This document shows positions 10,641 to 18,424 of a stretch of DNA of 64,000 nucleotides, one piece after another. This DNA is from Rhodoplanes sp. (GTDB lineage Bacteria > Pseudomonadota > Alphaproteobacteria > Rhizobiales > Xanthobacteraceae), in assembly GCF_013377085.1 (NCBI RefSeq), contig NZ_JACAAX010000005.1, positions 18,547-82,546 of the forward strand, written 5' to 3'. The notes under the pieces are model-generated. The model did no database searches, had not been told where the DNA came from, and worked only from the letters and a program-made list of their open reading frames with translations. The position numbers were made by a program, and so were the translations under genes. The number at the start of each line of letters is the position of its first letter. The stretch's first letter is position 1.

Positions 10641-11282
10641 TCATGCCCAAAGCCCTCTAGCTCGCCAAGTGATCATCAAATCGGCGATGGGGTCGTCGGC
10701 CGGCGGAAGCTCGGTGTCGAGCCCGGCGAGGCTGCGTGCCGCTCGGGCGTTGGCCTGGCGGCGGAGCGTGTCGGCAAACTCATCACGAAGGTCGGGCGAA
10801 GTTGCTATCCGGTCTGCCAGAGCGCCGATGCTGGCCACCGCCCGTTCTCGCGCAGCGGCGCGCCGCTCGGCCGCCGTCGCGGCGAGGTCGGCCTCGACCG
10901 CGGCCCGAAGCCCTGAGATCTGCTCTCCCGGCCACAACTCTTCGGAAAGGCGGACCGCGTCGATCTCGGACGACTTCACGTCGTGCACGGCCAGCGGCGG
11001 GCGCGAGCGCGCGAAGGCACCGAGAATCTCGGCGCGGGCGGCGACGGCCTCCTGCTCGGTGTCGGCCTCGACGTGGACGATGTCGGCCCGGCACCCGTGG
11101 CCGGCCTCCGACGAGAAGATGTCGAAGTGCCAGACGCGGGCCCTGGTGCCATCGGAGGGCCGCCACACCAGCGGGCCGACCACTAAATGCGGGCTGTCGG
11201 TACTGGCGATAAGACCACGGACAATCTGGTCCGGGGTCGTCTCTCGGGGTGCATAACGGGTGAAGTCCTCGTGTTCGGTCAT
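10641..11282 (-). CDS. Hypothetical protein of the integrated element
   Basis: A 213-residue protein that I do not recognise. The N-terminal half is mixed alpha/beta with a W-H-F-D-I-F stretch. The C-terminal half is a long Ala/Arg/Glu-rich helical region (residues about 120-200) likely to form a coiled coil. The ATG has a good ribosome binding site (AGAGGAA). It is the last gene of a minus-strand run (Toprim protein, AAA ATPase, small protein, this gene), separated by 18 bp from the preceding stop, so it is probably cotranscribed with them. No catalytic motif is visible. It is probably accessory to the mobile-element replication module; function unknown. Confidence 0.55.
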   Translation of the reverse strand: MTEHEDFTRYAPRETTPDQIVRGLIASTDSPHLVVGPLVWRPSDGTRARVWHFDIFSSEAGHGCRADIVHVEADTEQEAVAARAEILGAFARSRPPLAVHDVKSSEIDAVRLSEELWPGEQISGLRAAVEADLAATAAERRAAARERAVASIGALADRIATSPDLRDEFADTLRRQANARAARSLAGLDTELPPADDPIADLMITWRARGLWA

Positions 11283-11300
11283 GTCTGTTCCTCTAGGTGA

Positions 11301-11531
11301 TCAGATTTCGACTACGAGCGCCGCGCCGGCCGTGATCCCGGCGAGATCCGCCGCGACGCGGTCACGGCCTCGCCGGTAAGCTGCAGCTCGCGCCGCGGAA
11401 GTCGACGACGGGAAGTCGGGGGACGACTCGGCGACCCCGTGCAGGGGGATACCGGGGTCGGTTTCGGAGCGGTGGAAGTCCGTCAACCGACGCGAAAAGT
11501 TCGCACCAGGGCGAGGCGTTTCGGCTGGCAT
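11301..11531 (-). CDS. Small hypothetical protein of the integrated element
   Basis: A 76-residue protein. An in-frame upstream start at 11603 exists, but the ATG at 11531 follows GGGAGAG at good spacing and leaves the repeat array outside the gene, so I prefer it. The sequence is polar in its first half (MPAETPRPGANFSRRLTDFH) and Ala/Arg-rich at the end, with A-A-A-Y-R-R-G-R-D-R-V. No motif is recognised. It is placed between the AAA ATPase gene and the 213-residue gene, all co-directional, which suggests one operon. It is possibly a small DNA-binding or accessory protein of the element, but nothing beyond its basic composition supports that. Confidence 0.4.
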   Translation of the reverse strand: MPAETPRPGANFSRRLTDFHRSETDPGIPLHGVAESSPDFPSSTSAARAAAYRRGRDRVAADLAGITAGAALVVEI

Positions 11532-11578
11532 AGCTTCTCTCCCGGGGTTGTTGGGTTGGGTAAGCAAAACCGTCGTCT

Positions 11579-11683
11579 GTCGCACCGTCGCTTCGCGTCG
11601 CAAATCGTCGCAAGTGCGACGGGTCTTACTGTCGCGTCGTGTCGCACCTCCTTAAAAGGTGCGACACATGCGACACCTGCGAT
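11579..11683. repeat. GTCGCA/TGCGAC repeat array with an 11-bp-arm palindrome (iteron- or operator-like)
   Basis: GTCGCA occurs at 11579, 11597, 11607 and 11641. The inverted form TGCGAC occurs at 11615, 11660 and 11669, with near-matches at 11587, 11631 and 11678. A perfect inverted repeat with arms GTGTCGCACCT (11639-11649) and AGGTGCGACAC (11657-11667) surrounds a 7-base spacer. To its right TGCGACAC(A/C) recurs with a 9-bp period (11660, 11669, 11678). The array lies in the noncoding gap downstream of the AAA ATPase gene. There is no T-run, so a simple terminator is unlikely. Repeated short motifs beside replication-type genes are typical of iterons or of operators for a repressor. Confidence 0.6.
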
Positions 11684-11686
11684 AGC

Positions 11687-12847
11687 TCAGGCAGCGGCAC
11701 GCCAGACGAGGCCGTCCCGCTCACCGATGAGACCTCGGGCCGCAAGGCTGTTCCGGAGCCTACGGAAGTCCTCCCGTGGGTTCTTGGCCTCGCGATCAAG
11801 GTCGCCACGCGCGTAGATCTTGCTCCGCCAATCGTCAGTTCTCACGACGGTGAGTCCAGGCGGGAGACCGAAGCTAGCGGGGGGCGGGGTGCCGCGATCG
11901 ATCGCGGCATCCGCCAGTGCTTCGAGGGCGAGCCGCTGTCGATCTGACAGCGATCGCCCGGATGACTGCTTTCGAAACGGTCCGTCTACTGCCACCACGA
12001 CGCACGAAGTGATAGGATCGCCGTCCGCGTCGAAACCTACCGCCACCGGCTCCAGACGGCTGGCGATCATCTCACCCTCCGGGCCGTCCTTCATCCACTC
12101 GACAGTGACCGTGATGTTGTCGGCCGCGTCGCGCTTCGCCGCGAGCTGGGCGTCGGCAGCTCCGGTGAGGCTGGTGTGACCACGGGGGCGGGTGGTGTCG
12201 AGCCCGCAGTGGTGGACGATGACAACAGCGCAACCCAGGGCGTCGCGGATCGCGTCCGCTGCCGCCACGTAGGCAGCCATGTCCCGATCGTCCGACTCCG
12301 ACCCGCCGATCGAGCGGTTCAGGGTGTCGATGAAGACGACGGCCGGGTTCTCGCCGCGGAGTTCGTTCCAAATCGCGTCGACCAACGCGGGTTGGTCCTG
12401 CACCAGCTTCATCGGCGAGGCGACGAGGTAGAAAGGAACATCCCGGTGCCGGTCGGCGAGGTGTCGCGCGCGGAACGCGTCGAGCCGCGGGCCGTAGCCC
12501 GACGCACCTTCGAGCGCGCAGTAGACCACGGGGCCGCCCCGGACACGATGGCCGCGATAGTCCCAGTCCAGTGCGATGTGCAGACCCAGGTCCGTTGCCC
12601 AGAAAGATTTCCCGCACTTCGGGGGGCCCCACAGTACCGTGAGGCCGGCCTGCGGGATGAGTCCCTTCACCACATACCTGGGTTTCGGCGAGGTCTGGAT
12701 CTCGTCGAAGGGGATCAGCTTGAAGCGCGGGGCGCTCGCATTCCGGCGGTCGCCGGGAAAAGGCGTCACGTTCGTCATGTCGCACTCGGGCTGCCCTAGC
12801 CGCCGGGGTTCTTGGACTTCCATCGTGTACGAGTTCGGATCGACCAT
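11687..12847 (-). CDS. AAA-family ATPase, RepA/DnaB-like (mobile-element replication module)
   Basis: A 386-residue RecA-fold ATPase. Walker A is GPPKCGKS (residues 74-81), Walker B is VVFID (170-174), followed by a sensor-like I-V-H-H-C (211-214) and a T-S-L-T-G-A-A-D loop, as in RepA-type replicative helicases and AAA_25 proteins of plasmids, phages and integrated elements. The C-terminal 90 residues look like a winged-helix region. The ATG overlaps the stop of the upstream Toprim gene by one base (TAATG), implying translational coupling. Expected role: hexameric helicase or helicase-loader working with the primase-like partner during element replication. The array of GTCGCA repeats just downstream could be its binding region, by inference. 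Confidence 0.8.
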   Translation of the reverse strand: MVDPNSYTMEVQEPRRLGQPECDMTNVTPFPGDRRNASAPRFKLIPFDEIQTSPKPRYVVKGLIPQAGLTVLWGPPKCGKSFWATDLGLHIALDWDYRGHRVRGGPVVYCALEGASGYGPRLDAFRARHLADRHRDVPFYLVASPMKLVQDQPALVDAIWNELRGENPAVVFIDTLNRSIGGSESDDRDMAAYVAAADAIRDALGCAVVIVHHCGLDTTRPRGHTSLTGAADAQLAAKRDAADNITVTVEWMKDGPEGEMIASRLEPVAVGFDADGDPITSCVVVAVDGPFRKQSSGRSLSDRQRLALEALADAAIDRGTPPPASFGLPPGLTVVRTDDWRSKIYARGDLDREAKNPREDFRRLRNSLAARGLIGERDGLVWRAAA

Positions 12848-13755
12848 TACGCAGCCTCCCGCACGACGTCGTTCATGTCAGAGCCAGACTTCACCGGCCG
12901 GAGGAGCCGAACCTCTACGCCGGCTCGGTGCCAGCGGTCGGCAACGGTGCCAGCCGCACACTGACCGTGGCCGTTCTCGTCATGGTCGACCGCGATCCAC
13001 AAGCATTCGACGCCTGGAAGGACCGGGAGCGCAGCGACTTGGCCAGCCGAGAGTAGCGGCCAGACGGGCGAGGCCACGAACTCAGGCAAGCGCCGCAGAG
13101 ACAAAGTGGTTTCGATGCCCTCGCCTACGCCTAGGCATTGGGTCACGTCCGCGTCCGGCGTGATCTTGACCGCGCCGCCGCCGACAGGGCCGAGCGACAG
13201 GCGAGACGCGCCGTCGACCTCGGCCTTGCGACCGTCGAGCGTGATCGCCGTGCGATGGATTGCCTTGGGCGCGTCCATGCGCACATCGTGGACCAGCGCC
13301 ACCATGGCCGGCACGCGTCGGCCTCGGAACGGACAGGCAGGATGAAACCGGATGGCCTGGCCGGCGGCCTCGGTCGGGAGCGTCAGCCCGCGGTTGGCCA
13401 GATATACCTCGACCGGCGTGCCGGCCGGGTGCTGCGCCTGACGCCAAATGGCGAGCGCCTGCTCGGTCCGTCCTGCGTCCTCAAAACGGACCGGCTCCGG
13501 ACGCATCCGGTGGATCGCCTGGACGTTCGATTGATCGCGCCGGATCCCGAGCAGAGCGCGGACATGGTCCCGGCACAGCGCGAAGTCGTCGCCGGCATAG
13601 CTGTGGACGACGAACCCGTCAGGCGCCCGGTGATCCAACCGGACCGCGAGAGAGCGATCCTTCGGGGAATGACCGGGGCCGGGGCAGAGGATTTGTCCGT
13701 GGTAGATGTCGCCGCCGAGCGCACGCGCCGCGGCTTCCAGGGCGGCCATCAGCAT
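12847..13755 (-). CDS. Toprim-domain primase-like protein
   Basis: A 302-residue protein. The N-terminus contains C-P-G-P-G-H-S-P-K-D-R-S-L (residues 24-36), the degenerate zinc/nucleotide-binding start seen in Toprim proteins of phages and integrative elements. The Toprim core has the conserved glutamate in GVGEGIETTLS (about 209-219) and the acidic motif W-I-A-V-D-H-D-E-N-G (about 253-262). This fits DnaG-like primases of the DUF7146/Toprim type. It is first in the minus-strand run, coupled to the AAA ATPase by stop/start overlap; primase plus RecA-like helicase is the usual mobile-element pair. It starts at ATG after GGGGGTG. The adjacent right flank is the tRNA-Asp fragment, and no integrase gene is present on either side. 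Confidence 0.8.
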   Translation of the reverse strand: MLMAALEAAARALGGDIYHGQILCPGPGHSPKDRSLAVRLDHRAPDGFVVHSYAGDDFALCRDHVRALLGIRRDQSNVQAIHRMRPEPVRFEDAGRTEQALAIWRQAQHPAGTPVEVYLANRGLTLPTEAAGQAIRFHPACPFRGRRVPAMVALVHDVRMDAPKAIHRTAITLDGRKAEVDGASRLSLGPVGGGAVKITPDADVTQCLGVGEGIETTLSLRRLPEFVASPVWPLLSAGQVAALPVLPGVECLWIAVDHDENGHGQCAAGTVADRWHRAGVEVRLLRPVKSGSDMNDVVREAA

Positions 13756-13910
13756 GGTGCACCCCCGATCCGCTCGGCCGCGAGCCCCCGATGCTGCGGG
13801 CTAATTCGTTCGGCGACAAGGGACAGAATAATCGTTCCAACTTTGCCCCGATTTGCCGCAGCTTTCGGGGGGGCAAAAATCGGAACACGCATTGTTGTGG
13901 CGGTAAAATC

Positions 13911-13962
13911 CTCGGGCCTGTCACGCCGAAGGTCGCGGGTTCGAGTCCCGTCGCTCCCGCCA
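13911..13962 (+). tRNA. 3' fragment of tRNA-Asp(GUC): attachment-site scar, not functional
   Basis: The sequence holds an Asp-type anticodon region (CCTGTCACG, anticodon GTC), a complete T arm (GCGGG TTCGAGT CCCGT), the 3' acceptor strand CGCTCCC, discriminator G and encoded CCA. The bases upstream do not supply the matching GGGAGCG acceptor strand or a D arm, so only the 3' part is present. Site-specific integrases commonly recombine at tRNA 3' ends and leave such partial copies. Reading the opposite strand yields AGATGLEPATFGVTG, the familiar spurious peptide produced by antisense translation of tRNA genes, which supports the assignment. Confidence 0.8.
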
Positions 13963-14298
13963 GTCGGATCAAGGATTTAGCCGAGGTCGATCCGGCCGGT
14001 TCAGACTTCGGGACGAGACCAGTCGAGGCTTTTCGCGCCGTTTTGGTCTGGTCCGGCACCGCGCGGGCGATACTCCAACCGAGCTTCGTCCACAGCCCTC
14101 GCCGCCTTCATGTCGACCGGCTGACAAACCCGCGGGAGTCGGTTCGAGGTGGCGATCGTGTTCGCCATTCTGTTCGACAGCTTGGCCAGCCGCACGTCGC
14201 TGATCGGCGTCTCCATGGCGCCGGAGCGCCGGAGGTCCTGCCCCTGGCGATCCTCGGGCGCGCCGACCGCCTCGATCCAGGCCCGCACGGCGTTGCCG
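13963..14298. other. Spacer between the attachment scar and the MocR gene
   Basis: No recognisable gene. A minus-strand frame could give a 71-residue peptide from ATG at 14216 to the stop at 14001 (it includes SNRMANTIATSNRLPRVCQP), but it has no known motif. It may be a fragment of an older gene cut by the integration event, or chance. Confidence 0.3.
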
Positions 14299-15810
14299 CT
14301 ACGTCACGAAGCGATCGCGACTGCGCTGCGTGAGAACGTCTTCGACGACCGAGCAGAGGCGGACGACGCCCTCGTCGATCTCCTCGGGGGTATTCAAGCC
14401 GAAGCTGATGCGGAGCGACCGCGATCTCGGCCGTGACGCATGGAAGACCTCGCCCGACACGAATGCGACGCCGCGGTGCACGGCGCGGAAGTAGAGCTCG
14501 GCCACGTCGGCGCCCTCCGGCAAGGTCAGCCACAGGCTCAGCCCGCCCTCCGGCCGGCTGATCAGCGTGCCGTCCGGCATGCCACGGACCAGGCCATCGT
14601 AAATCCGCTGCTGGCGAAGGCCGTAGGTGCGACGCATGCGGTCGAGCGCACCCGAACAGCTCTGCTTCTGCAGGAAGTCGGCCATCGCCTCCTGCATGAC
14701 ACCGTTCGTATGCAAGTCCGCACACGCCTTCGCGCCGAGCAGCCGTCGCCGCAGAGCCTCCGGAAAGACGAGACAGCCGAGCCGCACCCCGGGCAGGAGC
14801 GTTTTGCCGAAGCCGCGCGCGTAGAGCACCGGGTCGTCCGGGGAGGCGAGGGCGCGAAGGGCCGGAACCGCGGTGCCGCGGAAGCGCAGCTCCGGGGAAT
14901 GATCATCCTCCAGAACGACCGCGCCGTAGCGCCGCGCCAGCGCGAGAAGGTCGGCACGCTTCTGCGCGCTCGTGGTGATGCCGGTCGGATTCTGGAAGGT
15001 CGGATTGACGCAGATCAGCTTCGCCCGGCGGCGTACGATCGCTGCCTCGCAGGCATCGAGGTCGATCCCGTCGTTGTGCAGCGGAACCTCGACGATGGCG
15101 GCGCGGACGCCGCGCAGCGCGCCGATCACGCCGTGATAGGCGGGCTGCTCGATGACGACGGGATCGCCGGGCCCGAGCAGCGCGCGAACCGCCAGGTCGA
15201 TCGCCTGCTGTCCGCCCGCAGTGATCAGGATGTTGTCGGGATCGGTGGTGAGCCCTTGCCGCGTCAGGTACGCCCCGATCTGGTGCCGCAGGCTCGGACG
15301 CCCCAATGGCGGGTCGTAGCGCAGGCAGTCGTCCAGCCGGTCCCTCGCGACCGCCGTGAGGCTCTTGCGGAAGTCGCGGCGGATCGCGTCGTCGACCGCC
15401 GGATAATTCGCCGTGAAGGCGATTACGCCGGGCGCGCGTCCAAGCTCGGACAGGCGTTCGGCGAGCAGGGGGCGCGTGTCGGTCTCGGTGGGGCCGTCCG
15501 TCTCGCCGGCCGCGGTTGCCGTGACGAAGCTGCCGCCGCCGTGCCGGCCTTCGAGCACCCGGGCCTCGGCGAGCTCCCGATACGCCCGGGCGACCGTGAC
15601 CGGGTTGACGCCGAGCTGAGCAGCCAACCCGCGGACCGGGGGGAGCCGCATGCCGGGCGCCAGCACGCCACGGGCTACGAGATCCCGAATTTGGTCGCGG
15701 ATCTGGGCGAAGCGGGCTGGGCCGTCCGGCAAAAGCGCGAGCGACAGCGTCTCGGCCGCGATCGCACGCGGGCGCTTGCGGTCGGCCGGCGACTTCGTTC
15801 TGCCTTTCAC
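14299..15810 (-). CDS. MocR/PdxR-type GntR regulator with aminotransferase-like domain
   Basis: 503 residues. The N-terminal GntR winged helix (about residues 30-98) contains RLPPVRGLAAQLGVNPVTVA. This is followed by a fold-type I aminotransferase domain (about 125-490). The PLP-binding lysine is K336 in GFGKTLLPGVRLG; N-P-T-F-Q-N-P-T-G (269-277) and E-D-D-H-S-P-E (301-307) are the usual cofactor-site motifs. Such proteins bind PLP-linked amines and act as activators or repressors, usually without transaminase activity. It starts at GTG and is divergent from the beta-propeller/amidohydrolase operon across a 150-180 bp gap, so that operon is its likely target. The effector is unknown. Confidence 0.9.
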   Translation of the reverse strand: MKGRTKSPADRKRPRAIAAETLSLALLPDGPARFAQIRDQIRDLVARGVLAPGMRLPPVRGLAAQLGVNPVTVARAYRELAEARVLEGRHGGGSFVTATAAGETDGPTETDTRPLLAERLSELGRAPGVIAFTANYPAVDDAIRRDFRKSLTAVARDRLDDCLRYDPPLGRPSLRHQIGAYLTRQGLTTDPDNILITAGGQQAIDLAVRALLGPGDPVVIEQPAYHGVIGALRGVRAAIVEVPLHNDGIDLDACEAAIVRRRAKLICVNPTFQNPTGITTSAQKRADLLALARRYGAVVLEDDHSPELRFRGTAVPALRALASPDDPVLYARGFGKTLLPGVRLGCLVFPEALRRRLLGAKACADLHTNGVMQEAMADFLQKQSCSGALDRMRRTYGLRQQRIYDGLVRGMPDGTLISRPEGGLSLWLTLPEGADVAELYFRAVHRGVAFVSGEVFHASRPRSRSLRISFGLNTPEEIDEGVVRLCSVVEDVLTQRSRDRFVT

Positions 15811-15828
15811 GGTGCGCGATCCAATAAA

Positions 15829-15846
15829 TGTATGTTTGTTTGTATG
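15829..15846. promoter_or_regulatory. Direct repeat TGTATG-N6-TGTATG in the divergent promoter region (candidate MocR operator)
   Basis: Two TGTATG copies start 12 bp apart, in the AT-rich gap between the MocR gene and the operon it faces. MocR-family regulators are known to use direct repeats in such positions. The site lies about 20 bp from the MocR start, consistent with autoregulation. This is a motif observation only. Confidence 0.35.
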
Positions 15847-15992
15847 CGTTCAAATCAGGGTCAGCAAGCCGTAGATATCAGCAAGAAATGGCTTAATTAT
15901 CAGCAGAACATGGTGGTCCACGCGTTGAGAGGTGTACAAATATCTGCTTAGCTGTCGGACAGCGGACGATGGGCGGGGCTGAAAGGGCGGTG

Positions 15993-17105
15993 ATGGCGGC
16001 TGCGGCGGGATTGAGGGTCGTCGGGTATTTCGATTGTCCGGGCGGCGGCCAAGTGGTCGTGCGTGACGGCGTCGCCTATGTCGGGCACGTCAAGCCGCCG
16101 AACGGAACATCGCTGATCGACGTGAGCGACCCGAGCAAGCCGCGCCTGCTCGCGAGCATCGCGGTTCCGGACGGGACTCTGTCGCACAAGGTGCGGGTCG
16201 ACGGCGGCATCATGCTGGTGAACCGCGAGGTCTATCCGATCGGCCGCAAGGACCCGGAGTTCCAGGGCGGTCTCGAGGTTTTCGACATCACCACGCCGTC
16301 GTCGCCGCGCCGGATCGGCGCCTGGCCGACCCGCGGCATGCACCGCTTCACCTTCGACGGCCGTTACGTGTACGGCTCGCCCGAGCTCGACGGCTATCTC
16401 GGCAACATCGTCTCGATCATCGATTTCGCGAAGCCGGACCGGCCCGAGGAGGTCGGCCGCTGGTGGATGCCGGGCCAGTGGGCCGCGGGCGGCGAGACCC
16501 CGACCTGGGAGGGCACGGCGCATCGCTGCCACCACCCGATGCGGGCCGGCGACCGGCTCTACGTCAGCTACTGGCACGGCGGCTTCGTCATCCTCGACAT
16601 CTCGGACATGAGCCGGCCGAAATACGTCTCCGGTTTCGACTGGAGCCCGCCGTTCCCGTGGCCGACCCATACGGCGCTGCCCGTTCCGTTCCCGCTGCGC
16701 GGCCGTCGGGTCATGCTGGTCGCCGACGAGGACGTGGTTCGGCTGCCCGGACCGACCGCGCCGGCCTTCCTCTGGCTGGTCGACATCACCGACGAGACGC
16801 GGCCGATCCCGTTCGCGAGCTTCCAGGTCGACGAGGAGGACGGGACGCCGAAGTGCGACTACACCGGGCTTCATCAGTTCTGCGAGGACATCCGCAGCAC
16901 CGAAATCCCGATCGCCTGGTTCGCGCGCGGCCTCAAGATCGTCGACATCGCCAATCCGCACGCCCCCAAGGAGGTCGCCTCGTTCATGCCGCCGGTGCCC
17001 GACGGGGCCGCGCGGGTGCAGAGCAACGACGTCTGCTTCGACGACCGCGGCCTGATCTATCTGATCGACCGGACGCGCGGGCTGCACATTCTCGAACGGA
17101 TCTGA
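15993..17105 (+). CDS. LVIVD-repeat beta-propeller protein
   Basis: About 370 residues made of repeated blades of the LVIVD type: G-x-x-V-x-V-x-D-G-V-A-Y-V..., S-L-I-D-V-S-D-P-S-K-P, L-E-V-F-D-I-T-T-P, V-I-L-D-I-S-D-M-S-R-P, L-W-L-V-D-I-T-D, L-K-I-V-D-I-A-N-P. This predicts a beta-propeller of roughly six to seven blades. There is no signal peptide, so it is probably cytoplasmic. I chose ATG at 15993, preceded by AAAGGGCGGTG; an in-frame ATG at 15969 would add eight residues. It is followed after 22 bp by a CodA-like amidohydrolase and then a hydantoinase-like enzyme. The context suggests a binding or scaffold role in that catabolic operon, but enzymatic activity cannot be excluded. Confidence 0.8.
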   Translation: MAAAAGLRVVGYFDCPGGGQVVVRDGVAYVGHVKPPNGTSLIDVSDPSKPRLLASIAVPDGTLSHKVRVDGGIMLVNREVYPIGRKDPEFQGGLEVFDITTPSSPRRIGAWPTRGMHRFTFDGRYVYGSPELDGYLGNIVSIIDFAKPDRPEEVGRWWMPGQWAAGGETPTWEGTAHRCHHPMRAGDRLYVSYWHGGFVILDISDMSRPKYVSGFDWSPPFPWPTHTALPVPFPLRGRRVMLVADEDVVRLPGPTAPAFLWLVDITDETRPIPFASFQVDEEDGTPKCDYTGLHQFCEDIRSTEIPIAWFARGLKIVDIANPHAPKEVASFMPPVPDGAARVQSNDVCFDDRGLIYLIDRTRGLHILERI

Positions 17106-17127
17106 CAGCGACGACAGGACTGCGGAC

Positions 17128-18366
17128 ATGGATCTCGTCATTCGGAACGCCAGGGTGCGGGGGCAGCAGGATCCGGTCGACATCGCCGTGGCGAAGGACC
17201 GGATTTCCGCCGTCGTCCCGACATGGACCGGTATGGCCGGCCGGGAGATCGACGCCGCCGGCAGCCTGGTGCTCCCGGGCCTGTTCAACCTGCATCTCCA
17301 CGCCGACAAGGCGCTGCTCGGCGCGATCATGCGACCCAACGTCTCCGGCACGCTGCCGGAGGCGATCGAGATCACCAACGAGTTCAAGCGCGCCTACGAT
17401 CCGGAGGAGGTCGCGACCCGCGCCGCGACAGTGCTGGCCGAAGGCGTGCGGAACGGCACGACGTTCTTTCGCCTGTTCGCCGACGTCGGCACCGTCGGCG
17501 GGCTGCGCGCCGCCGAGGGGCTGCTTCTGGCGCGGGAGAAATTCGCCGGTCGGTGTGACGTGCAGGTGGTCGCGTTCCCGCAGGAGGGGATCGTGCGCGA
17601 CCCGGGCACGGCCGAGCTCCTCGACGAGGCGATGAGGCTCGGCTGCGACATCGTCGGCGGCCTGCCGTGGTACGAATACACGGACGCGGAAGCGCGCCAT
17701 CACATCGACATCTGCTTCGAGATCGCCGCGCGGCACGACCGCGACATCCACATGCTGGTGGACGACACCGACGACGCGAATTCGCGCAGTCTCGAATATC
17801 TCGCGCTGAAGACCATGCGCGAGGGATTCCAGGGCCGCGTCGCCGCGAGCCATTGCGGGGCGATGGCGGCCTACAACGACGTCTACGCGGCCAAGATCGT
17901 CGACATGGTGGCGACGGCCGGCGTCACCATCTCGTGCAACGCGCACATCAATCTGGTCTGCTCGGCGCGGCTCGACCGCGAGCCGAAGCGGCGCGGCATC
18001 GTCCGGGTCAAGGAACTGCTGGCGCGCGGCGCCAATGTCGTGACGTCGCAGGACGACGTGAACGATCCGTATTATCCGTTCGGCAAGCCGGACCCGCTCG
18101 AATGCGTCTCGATGATCGCCCACGTGGCACAACTGACACTGCCGCACGAGCTCGAGCAGGCCATGGACATGGTCACGGTGAATGCCGCAAAGTGCGCCCG
18201 CGTCGCCGATTACGGCATCGCGGCGGGATGCCGTGCCGATCTCGTCGTGGTCGGGGCGCCGTCCGTGCACGAGGCGATCCGACTGCAGCCGCTGCGACTA
18301 CACGTGATCAAGAACGGGCGCGAGGTGGCGCGTTCGATCGTGACCCGCGAGTTGCTGCCGGCCTAA
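17128..18366 (+). CDS. CodA-like amidohydrolase (cytosine deaminase family) with altered active-site residues
   Basis: 412 residues, amidohydrolase superfamily, close in layout to cytosine deaminase. It keeps the first metal motif N-L-H-L-H-A-D-K (H56, H58), a later His in A-A-S-H-C-G (H242) and the aspartate motif S-Q-D-D-V-N-D-P-Y-Y-P-F-G (D309), which lines up with the G-H-D-D-V-F-D-P-W-Y-P-L-G motif of CodA. However, the central H-x-D-E motif of CodA (metal His and catalytic Glu) aligns with L-V-D-D (L210, D213) in IHMLVDDTDDANSR. So one metal ligand and the proton-shuttle Glu appear replaced. H208, two residues away, could substitute. It is in an operon with the beta-propeller and a hydantoinase-like enzyme. 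Expected substrates are cyclic amides or pyrimidine/triazine-like rings; the actual reaction is unknown. Confidence 0.8.
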   Translation: MDLVIRNARVRGQQDPVDIAVAKDRISAVVPTWTGMAGREIDAAGSLVLPGLFNLHLHADKALLGAIMRPNVSGTLPEAIEITNEFKRAYDPEEVATRAATVLAEGVRNGTTFFRLFADVGTVGGLRAAEGLLLAREKFAGRCDVQVVAFPQEGIVRDPGTAELLDEAMRLGCDIVGGLPWYEYTDAEARHHIDICFEIAARHDRDIHMLVDDTDDANSRSLEYLALKTMREGFQGRVAASHCGAMAAYNDVYAAKIVDMVATAGVTISCNAHINLVCSARLDREPKRRGIVRVKELLARGANVVTSQDDVNDPYYPFGKPDPLECVSMIAHVAQLTLPHELEQAMDMVTVNAAKCARVADYGIAAGCRADLVVVGAPSVHEAIRLQPLRLHVIKNGREVARSIVTRELLPA

Positions 18367-18424
18367 AAGTCTCGACGATCGTGGACAGGCCGTTCACCGA
18401 CGAGGAGTCGATCCCGAGGCCCGC

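Noticed and set aside
10387..10650. Possible transposase C-terminus
   Set aside because: Only a vague resemblance in about 25 residues; not enough to name an IS family.
13619..14059. 146-codon minus frame containing AGATGLEPATFGVTG
   Set aside because: The phrase is the antisense translation of tRNA-Asp; not a protein.
14440..15951. 503-codon frame antisense to the MocR gene
   Set aside because: The MocR reading has intact HTH and PLP motifs; the antisense has none.
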